Source of the DNA: Paraburkholderia dinghuensis | Lineage (GTDB): Bacteria > Pseudomonadota > Gammaproteobacteria > Burkholderiales > Burkholderiaceae | Length of the DNA: 64,000 nucleotides | Reading direction: 5' to 3' | NCBI RefSeq assembly: GCF_003837865.1 | Contig: NZ_RQIS01000004.1 | Location: 1-64,000 of the forward strand | The notes under the pieces: model-generated | What the model was told of the DNA's origin: nothing | Database searches by the model: none | What the model saw: only the letters and a program-made list of their open reading frames with translations | Shown here: positions 28,003 through 37,110 of the stretch, in pieces | Position numbering within the stretch: the first letter of the stretch is position 1 | How the letters are laid out: every line of letters begins with the position of its first letter | Made by a program: the position numbers and the translations under genes

Positions 28003-29388
28003 ATGGCTCAGCGTTTCGATGCGATCGTGATCGGCACCGGGCAAAGCGGACCGTCGCTTGCCGTGCGGCTCGCCAAAAGCGGCCGCAAAACCGCCGTGAT
28101 CGAGCGTGCTGCATTCGGCGGGACCTGCGTGAACGTGGGATGTACGCCAACCAAGGCCTACGTCGCTTGCGCGCGCGCCGCACACGTTGTGCGGCATGCG
28201 GCGGACTTTGGCGTGCAGGCCGGTGGTGAGGTGCGCGTCGATCTCGCTTTCGTGAAAGCGAGAAAGGACCGCATCATCGGCGCGTCGCGAGAGGGCGTCG
28301 AGCGCTGGCTGCGCGCGAAGCCCAACGTCACCGTGTTTCAGGGGCACGCGCGGTTTTCCGCGCCGCATGCTGTGAGCGTCGCCGCAGCAGGCGGCGAGGT
28401 GCTCGCGCTTGAGGCGCCGAAAATTTTCCTCAACACCGGCACGCGCGCGCTGGTCCCTGCGATTCCCGGTATCGAACGTGTCCGATACGAAACCAACACC
28501 ACGATCCTTGCGCTAGAGACGTTGCCATCGCATCTTGCGATCGTCGGCGGCAGCTATGTGGCGCTCGAATTCGCCCAGATGTTCCGGCGCTTCGGTAGCC
28601 GCGATACGGTGCTTGTGCGCAGCACGCGCGTGCTGGCGCGCGAAGATGAGGACGTCGCGCGTGCGATGCAGGATGTGCTGGCGCGCGAGGGCATCGAGTT
28701 TCGTTTCGGAACGTCTCCACGTGCCGTCGAGCCAGCGGGCGAAGGCGGTGTGGGGGTCGCGCTCGAAGACGGGAGCTTCGACGCTTCGCACCTGCTGCGC
28801 GCGACGGGGCGGATCCCGAACACAGACGATCTGGGGCTCGACGCTGCGGGCATCACGCGCGACCGGCGCGAACTTATTCCAGTTGACGGACAGTTGCGCA
28901 CGAACGTCGAGGGTGTGTGGGCGCTCGGCGACGTGAACGGGCGCGGCGCGTTCACGCATACCTCGTACGACGACGTTCAGATCGTCGCCGCCAATCTGCT
29001 GGACGGTGCGAGTCGCAGTGCCGACACGCGCATTCCGGCCTATGCGGTCTTCGTGGATCCACCGCTTGCGCGCGTGGGCTTGAGCGAGCGTGAGGTGCGC
29101 GAGAGCGGGCGGCCTGCGCTCATTTCGACCATGCCGATGTCACGCGTCGGCCGCGCCCGCGAGCGCGGTGAGACGGACGGTTTCATGAAGGCCCTGGTGG
29201 ATGCGCAGACGCAGCGCATCCTGGGTGCGTCGATCTTCGGCATCGAGGGCGACGAAGCGATCCACACATTCATCGACACCATGGCCGCCGGCGCGCCGTA
29301 CACGACGCTGCAGTTCGCGATGCACATTCACCCGACGGTGAGCGAACTGGTGCCGACGCTGCTCGACGGACTGAGGCCACTTCAATGA
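28003..29388 (+). CDS. Pyridine nucleotide-disulfide oxidoreductase, RclA/MerA-like
   Basis: 461-residue FAD-dependent class I disulfide reductase. FAD-binding GTGQSG lies at residues 11-16, the redox-active pair is C42/C47 in GGTCVNVGCTPTK, the NAD(P)-binding GGSYVALEFAQ follows, then the second FAD motif VWALGDVNGRGAFTHTSYDD and the dimerisation domain ending in MHIHPTVSELVPTLL, whose His is the catalytic-dyad candidate. Resembles RclA/YkgC and mercuric-reductase relatives, but lacks the HMA domain and the C-terminal Cys pair of MerA, so mercury reduction is unlikely. The ATG at 28003 follows CGGAGAGACGGC. The stop overlaps the cupin gene. Confidence 0.88.
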   Translation: MAQRFDAIVIGTGQSGPSLAVRLAKSGRKTAVIERAAFGGTCVNVGCTPTKAYVACARAAHVVRHAADFGVQAGGEVRVDLAFVKARKDRIIGASREGVERWLRAKPNVTVFQGHARFSAPHAVSVAAAGGEVLALEAPKIFLNTGTRALVPAIPGIERVRYETNTTILALETLPSHLAIVGGSYVALEFAQMFRRFGSRDTVLVRSTRVLAREDEDVARAMQDVLAREGIEFRFGTSPRAVEPAGEGGVGVALEDGSFDASHLLRATGRIPNTDDLGLDAAGITRDRRELIPVDGQLRTNVEGVWALGDVNGRGAFTHTSYDDVQIVAANLLDGASRSADTRIPAYAVFVDPPLARVGLSEREVRESGRPALISTMPMSRVGRARERGETDGFMKALVDAQTQRILGASIFGIEGDEAIHTFIDTMAAGAPYTTLQFAMHIHPTVSELVPTLLDGLRPLQ

Positions 29389-29747
29389 GCACACTACCTG
29401 AACGCGCATTCGGCAACCTGTTCGTGGGGATCGACCACGAAGCAAAAGAAGAGCGGTTCGACCGGCTGGTTGAGCGGCGCGGTGTTGTTATTGAGCGGAT
29501 CGTGTCCACGGGGCAGGTGAGCCCCGAGGGGTTCTGGTACGACGATCCTCGCGACGAATGGGTGCTGCTGCTGTCGGGCGGCGCAGCTCTGCAATTCGAA
29601 GAGGACGGTCCCGCCAGGCGGCAGTTGTTGCCGGGCGATTTCGTGCATATTCCTGCGCGTTGCCGGCATCGCGTGGCATGGACTGACGATACGGTGCCGA
29701 CGGTGTGGCTTACCGTATATTTCCCGGCGGACGCGGGTACGGCCTGA
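29385..29747 (+). CDS. Cupin-domain protein
   Basis: 120-residue single-domain cupin translationally coupled (ATGA) to the upstream flavoprotein. The beta-barrel motifs are PEGFWYDDPRDEWVLLLSGGAALQFEE and the second motif LLPGDFVHIPARCRHRVAWT, giving probable metal ligands from the first-motif acid residues and the last histidines. Likely a small metal-dependent enzyme or redox-related partner of the flavoprotein; the substrate is unknown. Confidence 0.8.
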   Translation: MSTLPERAFGNLFVGIDHEAKEERFDRLVERRGVVIERIVSTGQVSPEGFWYDDPRDEWVLLLSGGAALQFEEDGPARRQLLPGDFVHIPARCRHRVAWTDDTVPTVWLTVYFPADAGTA

Positions 29748-29904
29748 AATCGGGCTGACGCGTTTCCGGTCGGCAAACGGGCCCGCATAAGGTTGCCGAT
29801 CGTCCCCAATTGTCGAACGCTATCAACGATAATCGCGTTTGACCCCTGTCAGCCGCGGTTTCGTCCGTTCGCCCGCGCCTCGCCTCGCCTCACCTCACCT
29901 GCAC

Positions 29905-30384
29905 ATGCCCGCACGACGCACTTTCCGTGTTGGACTGGTTTCCGATACGCACAATCTGGTGCGGCCGGAACTGCTGCATTTTCTTGCCGGCTGCGACGCG
30001 ATCGTTCACGCGGGCGACATCTGCGACCGATCCGTGCTAGACGTGCTGGCTGCCATCGCCCCGCTGACCGCCGTGCGCGGCAACAACGATTACGGCGCAT
30101 GGGCCGAAGCACTACCGGTGCAAACGACGCTCGAGGTCGGTGGCGTGAAGATCGCGATCGTGCATGAACTGCGTGACCTGACTGGCGATCCTGCGGTGGG
30201 CGATATCGCGGTGGTGGTGAGCGGGCATTCGCACAAGCCGTCCTTGGAGACGCGCGACGGCGTACTCTACGTGAATCCGGGCAGTGCGGGGCCGCGTCGT
30301 TTCAGATTGCCGGTCGCAGCGGCGATGTTGACGATCGGAAAATCTGGCGAACTGAGCGTAGAGCATTCACGTCTGGTCGGTTAG
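29905..30384 (+). CDS. Metallophosphoesterase, YfcE/MJ0936 type
   Basis: 159-residue small phosphodiesterase. Metal-binding motifs are all present: LVSDTHN near residue 12, HAGDICD, GNNDYG, a His in IVHE and the terminal GHSHKP. Length and order match the YfcE/MJ0936 family, which hydrolyses phosphodiesters in vitro. The ATG at 29905 is the first giving a compact family-length protein; no strong Shine-Dalgarno sequence precedes it, and the upstream DNA is a CTCGC/CTCAC short repeat, so the exact start is uncertain. Confidence 0.85.
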   Translation: MPARRTFRVGLVSDTHNLVRPELLHFLAGCDAIVHAGDICDRSVLDVLAAIAPLTAVRGNNDYGAWAEALPVQTTLEVGGVKIAIVHELRDLTGDPAVGDIAVVVSGHSHKPSLETRDGVLYVNPGSAGPRRFRLPVAAAMLTIGKSGELSVEHSRLVG

Positions 30385-30549
30385 GGGCCAACCGGTGAAT
30401 GACGATGACGCCAAACGCCAGTGCGCAACGGCGGCCTTTGCCGTCTGCAGTGCGAACGACAGAATCGCGTGCGTCCCGGCCGCACCTGTCGGTGGAACTG
30501 CTGCGAGTCGTCCGTCGAGGACACCCGAGAAAGGCTTAGGGACTGCGAT

Positions 30550-30582
30550 AAAAGCAAAAATCCGCGCCTTGGAGCGCGGATT
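30550..30582 (-). terminator. Terminator of the argA-yggX operon
   Basis: AATCCGCGC / GCGCGGATT (30559-30567 and 30574-30582), loop of 6 nt, gives GGATTTTTGCTTTT on the minus strand. It lies 47 bp beyond the yggX stop. Confidence 0.9.
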
Positions 30583-30628
30583 GCGTGATGTCGTCGTCGG
30601 CTGCGTCGTGGCCGCTAGAGGACGCCGA

Positions 30629-30904
30629 TCAGCCCTGCGTGGGGGGCACGTAGCCCGACGCCTGGTCGGCGCCTTCACCGAAGAAGAACTTCTCCGTCTG
30701 CTTCATCAGATACTGGCGCGCACGCGGGTCGGCCATGTTCAGGCGATTCTCGTTGATCAGCATGGTTTGATGCTTTAGCCACATCTGCCACGCCTCCTTC
30801 GAGACGCTTTCATAGATGCGCTTGCCGAGTTCGCCCGGCAGCGGCGGAAAGTCGAGACCCTCGGCTTCCTTGCCGAGCTTCGAGCATTGAATCATACGGG
30901 CCAT
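30629..30904 (-). CDS. yggX: YggX, Fe(II)-trafficking / oxidative damage protection protein
   Basis: 91 residues, a near-perfect fit to the YggX family: [21 protein letters not shown] at the start, then [21 protein letters not shown] and [17 protein letters not shown]. Family members protect iron-sulfur clusters from oxidative damage and support base-excision repair in enterics. The ATG follows CAAGGAGAAGCACAGC. Only 62 bp separate it from argA on the same strand, and a terminator follows, so the two form one operon. Confidence 0.95.
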   Translation of the reverse strand: MARMIQCSKLGKEAEGLDFPPLPGELGKRIYESVSKEAWQMWLKHQTMLINENRLNMADPRARQYLMKQTEKFFFGEGADQASGYVPPTQG

Positions 30905-30966
30905 GCTGTGCTTCTCCTTGAGTCGTATGTGTGGGTGGCGTCACGTTCATCCGTAGATGGGGACGC

Positions 30967-32358
30967 TCAAAGCTGTTTCATCAGCACGAGCGACTTGCGC
31001 TGCCAGTTATAGAGCCGGCGGCGGTCTTCAGGCAGGTCGTCGACCGTTACCTTGACGAAGCCGCGCTTGAGGAACCAGTGTTCGGTGCGCGTCGTCAGCA
31101 CGAAGATGCGCGTTAGGCCGCGCGCTCGCGCGCGTTGTTCGACGCGGCGCAGGAGCCGTTCGCCGTCGCCGGCGCCTTGTGCCTCGGGCGACACGGTCAG
31201 GCATGCCATTTCGCCGATGCGTTCCTGCGGGTACGCGTAGAGTGCCACGCAGCCGAACAGCACGCCATCGTGCTCGATCACGGAGAAGTGATCGATGTCG
31301 CGTTCGATCTGATGGCGGCCCCGGCGCACGAGCGTGCCGTCGGTTTCGAGCGGTTCGATCAGCGTGAGGATGCCGCCGACGTCGTCAGGCGTTGCCTCGC
31401 GCAGGCTCTCCAGGTTCTCGTAAGAGATCATGGTGCCCACGCCGTCGTGCAGGAACAGTTCGAGCAGCACGCTGCCGTCGAGCGCGTACGGAATGATGTG
31501 CGCGCGGCCGACGCCGCCGCGGCACGCGCGGATCGAGTGTTTCAGATAGAACCCCGCGTCGCCGAGCATCGTGCCGCTTTCGTGCAGCTTGTAGGCTTCG
31601 TCGAGCGATAGTTCGCGGATCAGTTCGCCGTCTTCGTCGATGAGGCCCTGTGTTTCCGTCAGGAAAATGATCTTGTCGGCGCGCAGCGCGATGGCCGCCG
31701 CCGAAGCGACGTCTTCCATCGACAGGTTGAATGCTTCACCCGTCGGCGAGAAGCCGAGCGGCGAGAGCAGCACGAGCTTGCGGCTCGCGAGCGAATGCCG
31801 GATCGAGTCGGCGTCGATCTTGCGCACGACGCCGGTGTGCTGGAAGTCGACGCCGTCGAGAATTCCCACGGGCCGCGCCGTCACGAAGTTGCCCGAAACG
31901 ACGCTGATGTGCGCGTGCGCCATCGGCGTGTTCGGCAGACCCTGGCTGATTGCGGCCTCAATGTCGAGGCGCACTTCGCCGGCGGCTTCCTTCGCCGATT
32001 CGAGCGCCCGCGCATTCGTGATGCGCATGCCGTGCGAGAACTCGGATTGGACGCCATGCAGGCTCATCTGTTCCTCGACCTGCGGGCGCGAGCCGTGCAC
32101 GAGCACGATCTGGATACCCATCGCCTGCAGCAGCGCGATGTCGGCGACGAGCGCGTTGAGCAGGTTCTGGTGCACCACCTCGCCGCCGAAACCGACGACG
32201 AACGTCTTGCCCTGGAACGCGTGAATGTAGGGCGCGACCGATCGCATCCAGTCGACGAACTGTGCGTGTTGTTCGGTGAACTGCGAAGCGGAATCCGCGG
32301 CGCCGGAGGGAGCCGGCGCGCCTGCGGGCGCGGGGACGAGGTCGGTTTGGGAATTCAT
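30967..32358 (-). CDS. argA: N-acetylglutamate synthase ArgA
   Basis: Acetyl-CoA:glutamate N-acetyltransferase, first step of arginine synthesis. 463 residues with an N-terminal amino-acid-kinase domain (residues ~50-300; FVVGFGGEVVH, VLVHGSRPQVEEQM, SGNFVTARPVGILDGVDFQHTG) that normally binds the arginine inhibitor, and a C-terminal GNAT domain (residues ~320-460; CLTVSPEAQGAGDGERLLRR is the acetyl-CoA loop). The ATG at 32358 is used although no Shine-Dalgarno sequence is visible: a TATAAT on the minus strand ends 7 nt before it, so the message may be leaderless. Divergent from hrpA with only 23 bp between start codons. Confidence 0.94.
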   Translation of the reverse strand: MNSQTDLVPAPAGAPAPSGAADSASQFTEQHAQFVDWMRSVAPYIHAFQGKTFVVGFGGEVVHQNLLNALVADIALLQAMGIQIVLVHGSRPQVEEQMSLHGVQSEFSHGMRITNARALESAKEAAGEVRLDIEAAISQGLPNTPMAHAHISVVSGNFVTARPVGILDGVDFQHTGVVRKIDADSIRHSLASRKLVLLSPLGFSPTGEAFNLSMEDVASAAAIALRADKIIFLTETQGLIDEDGELIRELSLDEAYKLHESGTMLGDAGFYLKHSIRACRGGVGRAHIIPYALDGSVLLELFLHDGVGTMISYENLESLREATPDDVGGILTLIEPLETDGTLVRRGRHQIERDIDHFSVIEHDGVLFGCVALYAYPQERIGEMACLTVSPEAQGAGDGERLLRRVEQRARARGLTRIFVLTTRTEHWFLKRGFVKVTVDDLPEDRRRLYNWQRKSLVLMKQL

Positions 32359-32365
32359 GCCGGGG

Positions 32366-32373
32366 ATTATAAT
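32366..32373. promoter_or_regulatory. Self-complementary -10 box shared by argA and hrpA
   Basis: ATTATAAT equals its own reverse complement and so gives a TATAAT hexamer on each strand. It lies 7 nt from the argA ATG and 8 nt from the hrpA ATG, where transcription would normally begin. No good -35 is seen on either side. Confidence 0.7.
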
Positions 32374-32381
32374 GCGCCCCC

Positions 32382-35300
32382 ATGTCGAATGTACCCAAAA
32401 GACCTGCTCACGGGCAGGGCAGCAACACCCGCGACGATGGCGGCGCGGCGCGCGACGGTGCGCACGAAAAACGCGGCGCGCAGCGCTATGCGGAGGCACC
32501 GAAGCCGGCATCGGCGGAACGGCTCGCGGCGCTCGTGCGCGGCGGGACGCCGGGCAGTGCGCGCAGCGGGCAAAAACGCGAGGAAGAATCGGCCGCGCAG
32601 TCGCAGCAACAGGGCGGCGAGCGTACAGGAGCGGAGCGCGAAAAGCGGCCCGACGAGCGCTCCGAAGTCATGCGCGAAGCCGAGGGCAAAGCAGAGCGCA
32701 CGCAACGTACCGAAGCACATCCCGGACAACCCGCCCACGCACGCGAGCCGCAACCGGCACCGCACGCGCCGCGGGAATCCCAGTCGCAACTGCGCCGCGA
32801 ACCGGCTCGCGAGCCACGCGGTGAATCGCGCCGCGAGCAGCCGCAGCAGCCGCGCAGCGCGCACGCCAGCCAGCCCGAATCACAGCAGCCGAAACGATCG
32901 GGTGATCGGCCGGGCGCGCCTCAAAACGATCAGCAGGTGCGGCGCGAGGCGAGACCCGGCCAGCCGCCGGCCAAACCCGGGAAAACGTCAAAGCCACCTC
33001 AGGCGCGGGAAGCACAGCTGCGGCAGGCGGGCAAGGGAGCGCCCGAGTCCGGGCCGCGCGGCGAAGAACGCAAGGAACGCGCAGAGCGCTCCGCACGCCG
33101 CATCGTCGAGCCGAATCCGATTCCGCCCATCACATTCCCCGAAGCGCTGCCGGTCTCCGGTCGCCGCGAGGAAATCGCGCGTGCGATTGCGGAGAACCAG
33201 GTCGTGATCGTGAGTGGCGAGACCGGCTCGGGCAAGACCACGCAATTGCCGAAGATCGCGCTCGCGCTCGGGCGCGGCCTCGGCGCGGGCGGCACGGGGC
33301 TCATCGGCCACACGCAACCGCGCCGGATCGCGGCGTCGGCCACGGGGCGCCGTATCGCGGACGAACTCGGCACGCCGTTCGGCGAGGTAGTGGGCTACAA
33401 GGTGCGTTTTACGGACAACCTGTCGCCAGGTGCATCGGTCAAGCTGATGACGGACGGTATCCTGCTCGCCGAAACGCAGACCGATCCGCTTCTCAAGGCT
33501 TACGACACGATCATCATCGACGAGGCGCACGAACGCAGCCTCAATATCGACTTCCTGCTCGGCTATCTGAAAGAGATCCTGCCACGCAGGCCGGAGCTGA
33601 AACTCATCGTCACCTCGGCGACGATCGACGCCGACCGCTTCGCACGCCACTTCGGTAGCGAGGACAAGCCCGCGCCCGTGATCGAGGTGAGCGGGCGGCT
33701 GTATCCCGTCGAGGTGCGTTATCGGCCGGTGGCCGAGGACAGTCCGGCCGTGAAGGCGGCGCAGGGCACGACGGGGCGCGAGAGAGGCGATAAAGGCAAA
33801 TCGGCGCGCGACCGCGATCTGATGGACGCGATTGTCGATGCCGTCGACGAACTCTGCCGCGAAGGCTCAGGCGACGTGCTCGTGTTCCTGCCGGGTGAGC
33901 GCGAAATCCGCGACGCCGCCGAGGCACTGCGCAAGCATCACCCTCCGCACACGGAAATCCTGCCGCTCTTCGCGCGTCTTTCGGCGCAGGAACAGGAGCG
34001 CGTTTTCAAGCCGTCGAACGCGCGCCGCATCGTGCTCGCGACCAACGTTGCGGAAACGTCGCTCACCGTGCCGGGTATCCGCTACGTCGTCGATACGGGC
34101 CTCGCGCGCGTGAAGCGGTACTCGTACCGGAACAAGGTCGAGCAGTTGCAGATCGAATCGATTGCACAGGCGCCAGCGAACCAGCGCGCGGGCCGCTGCG
34201 GCCGTGTCGCCGACGGTATCTGTATTCGCCTGTACGAAGAACAGGATTTCCTGTCGCGCCCAAAATTTTCCGATCCGGAAATCCTGCGCTCTTCGCTCGC
34301 GGCCGTGATTCTGCGCATGAAGTCGCTGCATCTCACCGCGATCGAGACGTTTCCGTTTATCGAGCCGCCGCCGGGCCGAGCGATCGCCGATGGCTATCAA
34401 CTGCTTGGCGAACTCGGCGCTGTCGACGACGACAACGCGCTTACACCGCTCGGCCGCGAACTGGCACGTCTGCCGCTCGATCCGCGTGTCGGCCGCATGA
34501 TTCTCGGCGCGCGCGACGAGCAGTCGCTGCGCGAAGTGCTCATCATCGCGAGCGCGCTTTCGGTGCAGGATCCGCGCGACCGGCCGATCGAAGCGCAAGA
34601 GCAGGCCGACCAGGCGCACCGCCGTTTTGCCGATGAGCGCTCCGAATTCCTCCAGTGGCTCAAGATCTGGGCATGGTTCGAGGAGGCCGTTGCGCACAAG
34701 AAGTCGAACCGGCAACTCGTCGACGCCTGTCGTGCGAACTTCCTCTCGCATCTGCGGCTGCGCGAATGGCGCGACGTCCACTCGCAACTGCTGACGGTCG
34801 TGCGCGAGCACGGCTGGCGGATCAACGAGTCGGAGGCCACGTACGAGCAGATCCACCACGCGCTGCTCACGGGCCTGCTCGGCAACATCGGTCTGAAGGC
34901 CGACGACGAGCCGCACTATCTCGGCGCGCGTGGCATCAAGTTTCATCTGTGGCCGGGCTCGGCGCTCGTGAAGAAAGCGGGGCGCTGGGTCGTGGCCGCC
35001 GAACTCGTCGAAACGACGCGGCTCTACGCGCGCTGCATCGCGAAGATCGAGCCCGAGTGGCTCGAAAGGGTCGGCGCGCATCTGCTGAAGAAGTCGCTGT
35101 CCGAGCCGCATTGGGAAAAGCGTGCCGCTCAGGTGAGCGCCTACGAGCGTGGCGTGCTTTACGGCCTGCCCGTGTACCAGCGCCGCCGCGTAGCGTTCGG
35201 CAGGCAGGACCCGGCACGTGCGCGCGAACTCTTCATCCGCGGCGCGCTTGTAGAAGGCGAATTCGACACGAAGCTCGCGTTCTTCGCGCACAACCGCAAG

Positions 35301-37046
35301 CTGCTCGCCGACATCGAGCAACTCGAGCACAAGTCGCGCCGCCAGGACGTCCTTGTGGACGACGAACTGATCTACGGTTTCTACGATCAGGCGATTCCCG
35401 AGGGCATTTATTCGGGCGCGTCGTTCGAGCGCTGGTATCGCGACGAGGTGAGGAAGGGCGGCCAACCTGAAGACAAGCAGCGCCTGTTGTACCTCTCGCG
35501 CGACGATCTCATGCGTCACGAGGCGGCGGGCGTGACGACCGACCTCTTTCCGAAGCGCATGACGATGTCGGGCGTTGCGATGGCGCTCACGTACCACTTC
35601 GAACCGGGCTCGCCGCGCGACGGCGTGACGCTCGCGGTACCGCTTTACGCGCTCAATCAGGTCGACGCGCGGCGCTGCGAATGGCTGGTGCCGGGCATGC
35701 TCAAGGAAAAGGCGCAATTGCTGCTGAAGTCGCTGCCGCAGAAGTTACGGCGCCATTGCGTACCGCTGCCGGAATACGCTGCGGGTTTCGCCGAGCGCGC
35801 AAGTGGCGAGCGTTTCGGTGCGGGCGGTCTGCTCGAAGCACTGATTGCGGATGTGCGCGAGCAAAAGCAGATTGCGCTGAAATCGGCGGACTTCAAGCTG
35901 GAAACGTTGCCCGCGCACCTGTTCATGAATTTCAAGGTGATCGACGAGCACGGGCGCCAGCTCGCGATGGGCCGCAATCTCGCGCAACTGCGCGCTGAAC
36001 TGGGCGCGCAGGCGCAACAGCAGTTCCAGAAACTGGCGGCGAGCGCAACGGCGCAAATCACGCAGACCGGCGGGGCTGTGCAGGGCGCGGAGCCTCAACC
36101 GGGCGCAGCGGTGCAGGCGGGCGCGGGATCGTCGAAGAGGAACACCGTGCCGCTCACGGCGGCGCCCTCCGACGCAATGGCGCCGGCCACTGCGCTCTAC
36201 GAGAACCTCACCACCTGGAATTTCGGCAAGCTCCCCGAGCTGCTCGAAATCCGCCGCGGGGGGCAGACGCTGTTCGGCTACCCGGCGCTCGTGGATCGCG
36301 GTACGCATTGCGACGTCGAAGTGTTCGATTCACCCGAGGAGGCCGCGCGGATCCATCGCGCGGGGTTGCGGCGTTTGTTCGCGCTGCAGTTGCGCGAGCC
36401 GATCCGATATCTGGAAAAGAACCTGCCGGGTCTGCGCGAGATGGCGATGCATTTCATGGCGCGCGCGACGCAGGAGGAACTGCGCGACCAGCTTGTCGAA
36501 CTGGCGTTAGACCGTGCCTGCCTGCAGGACCCGCTCCCCGACGACGATGCGGCCTTCCACGCACGCCGCGACGAGGGCCGCGGACGGCTCTCGCTGCTCG
36601 CACAGGAGATCGCGCGGCTTGCGGGCGTGATCCTCGCCGAGTACGCGACGGTGTCGAAGAAGCTCGTGCCGGCGAAGGCGTTTGGCGTTGCCGCCGTCGA
36701 CATGCAGTCGCAGCTCGACGCACTGATCGGAAAGCGCTTCATCGTCGATACGCCGTATGCGCAGCTCGTGCACTTTCCGCGCTACCTGAAGGGTATCGCG
36801 TTGCGCATCGACAAGCTGCGCGCCGACGCCACCCGTGACGCCCGCCAGTTCGGGGAATTCCAGCCGCTATTGCAGCAGTATCAGCGAGCGCTCTCGCAGC
36901 GCGGCGGCGTCTTCGATCCGCGTCTCGCGGAGTTCCGCTGGCTGCTGGAGGAGTTGCGCATTTCGCTATTCGCGCAGGAATTGCGCACGCCGATGCCGGT
37001 GTCGGTCAAGCGGCTGTACAAGGTCTGGGAATCGATGCAGCGGTGA
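32382..37046 (+). CDS. hrpA: ATP-dependent RNA helicase HrpA
   Basis: 1554-residue DEAH-box RNA helicase. Residues 1-250 are a low-complexity, charged Q/R/E/P-rich extension, probably disordered. The helicase core follows with Walker A SGETGSGKTTQLPK (~residue 280), DEAHERS, the SAT motif and the NQRAGRCGR motif VI, then the HA2/OB-fold region and the long DUF3418-type C-terminal domain typical of HrpA. Family members resolve stalled or collided ribosomes in E. coli (established) and process certain mRNAs. The ATG at 32382 has no Shine-Dalgarno sequence and sits 8 nt after a perfect TATAAT, so leaderless translation is possible. Confidence 0.94.
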   Translation: MSNVPKRPAHGQGSNTRDDGGAARDGAHEKRGAQRYAEAPKPASAERLAALVRGGTPGSARSGQKREEESAAQSQQQGGERTGAEREKRPDERSEVMREAEGKAERTQRTEAHPGQPAHAREPQPAPHAPRESQSQLRREPAREPRGESRREQPQQPRSAHASQPESQQPKRSGDRPGAPQNDQQVRREARPGQPPAKPGKTSKPPQAREAQLRQAGKGAPESGPRGEERKERAERSARRIVEPNPIPPITFPEALPVSGRREEIARAIAENQVVIVSGETGSGKTTQLPKIALALGRGLGAGGTGLIGHTQPRRIAASATGRRIADELGTPFGEVVGYKVRFTDNLSPGASVKLMTDGILLAETQTDPLLKAYDTIIIDEAHERSLNIDFLLGYLKEILPRRPELKLIVTSATIDADRFARHFGSEDKPAPVIEVSGRLYPVEVRYRPVAEDSPAVKAAQGTTGRERGDKGKSARDRDLMDAIVDAVDELCREGSGDVLVFLPGEREIRDAAEALRKHHPPHTEILPLFARLSAQEQERVFKPSNARRIVLATNVAETSLTVPGIRYVVDTGLARVKRYSYRNKVEQLQIESIAQAPANQRAGRCGRVADGICIRLYEEQDFLSRPKFSDPEILRSSLAAVILRMKSLHLTAIETFPFIEPPPGRAIADGYQLLGELGAVDDDNALTPLGRELARLPLDPRVGRMILGARDEQSLREVLIIASALSVQDPRDRPIEAQEQADQAHRRFADERSEFLQWLKIWAWFEEAVAHKKSNRQLVDACRANFLSHLRLREWRDVHSQLLTVVREHGWRINESEATYEQIHHALLTGLLGNIGLKADDEPHYLGARGIKFHLWPGSALVKKAGRWVVAAELVETTRLYARCIAKIEPEWLERVGAHLLKKSLSEPHWEKRAAQVSAYERGVLYGLPVYQRRRVAFGRQDPARARELFIRGALVEGEFDTKLAFFAHNRKLLADIEQLEHKSRRQDVLVDDELIYGFYDQAIPEGIYSGASFERWYRDEVRKGGQPEDKQRLLYLSRDDLMRHEAAGVTTDLFPKRMTMSGVAMALTYHFEPGSPRDGVTLAVPLYALNQVDARRCEWLVPGMLKEKAQLLLKSLPQKLRRHCVPLPEYAAGFAERASGERFGAGGLLEALIADVREQKQIALKSADFKLETLPAHLFMNFKVIDEHGRQLAMGRNLAQLRAELGAQAQQQFQKLAASATAQITQTGGAVQGAEPQPGAAVQAGAGSSKRNTVPLTAAPSDAMAPATALYENLTTWNFGKLPELLEIRRGGQTLFGYPALVDRGTHCDVEVFDSPEEAARIHRAGLRRLFALQLREPIRYLEKNLPGLREMAMHFMARATQEELRDQLVELALDRACLQDPLPDDDAAFHARRDEGRGRLSLLAQEIARLAGVILAEYATVSKKLVPAKAFGVAAVDMQSQLDALIGKRFIVDTPYAQLVHFPRYLKGIALRIDKLRADATRDARQFGEFQPLLQQYQRALSQRGGVFDPRLAEFRWLLEELRISLFAQELRTPMPVSVKRLYKVWESMQR

Positions 37047-37047
37047 C

Positions 37048-37082
37048 AAAAAACCGGTTACCGCCTGCGCGGTAACCGGTTT
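37048..37082. terminator. Bidirectional terminator (hrpA / gdhA)
   Basis: A perfect 14-bp stem (37051-37064 and 37069-37082, core ACCGGTTACCGC, loop CTGC) starts 4 nt after the hrpA stop. The T-run is on the minus strand (TTTTTT), so it mainly serves gdhA, with a shorter TTT tail for hrpA. Confidence 0.92.
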
Positions 37083-37110
37083 GCGTGCACGCCACGCCAC
37101 TACGCGTCGT

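Noticed and set aside
33867-35717. 616-codon minus frame opposite hrpA
   Set aside because: Mirror frame caused by high GC; the hrpA helicase motifs on the other strand are unambiguous.
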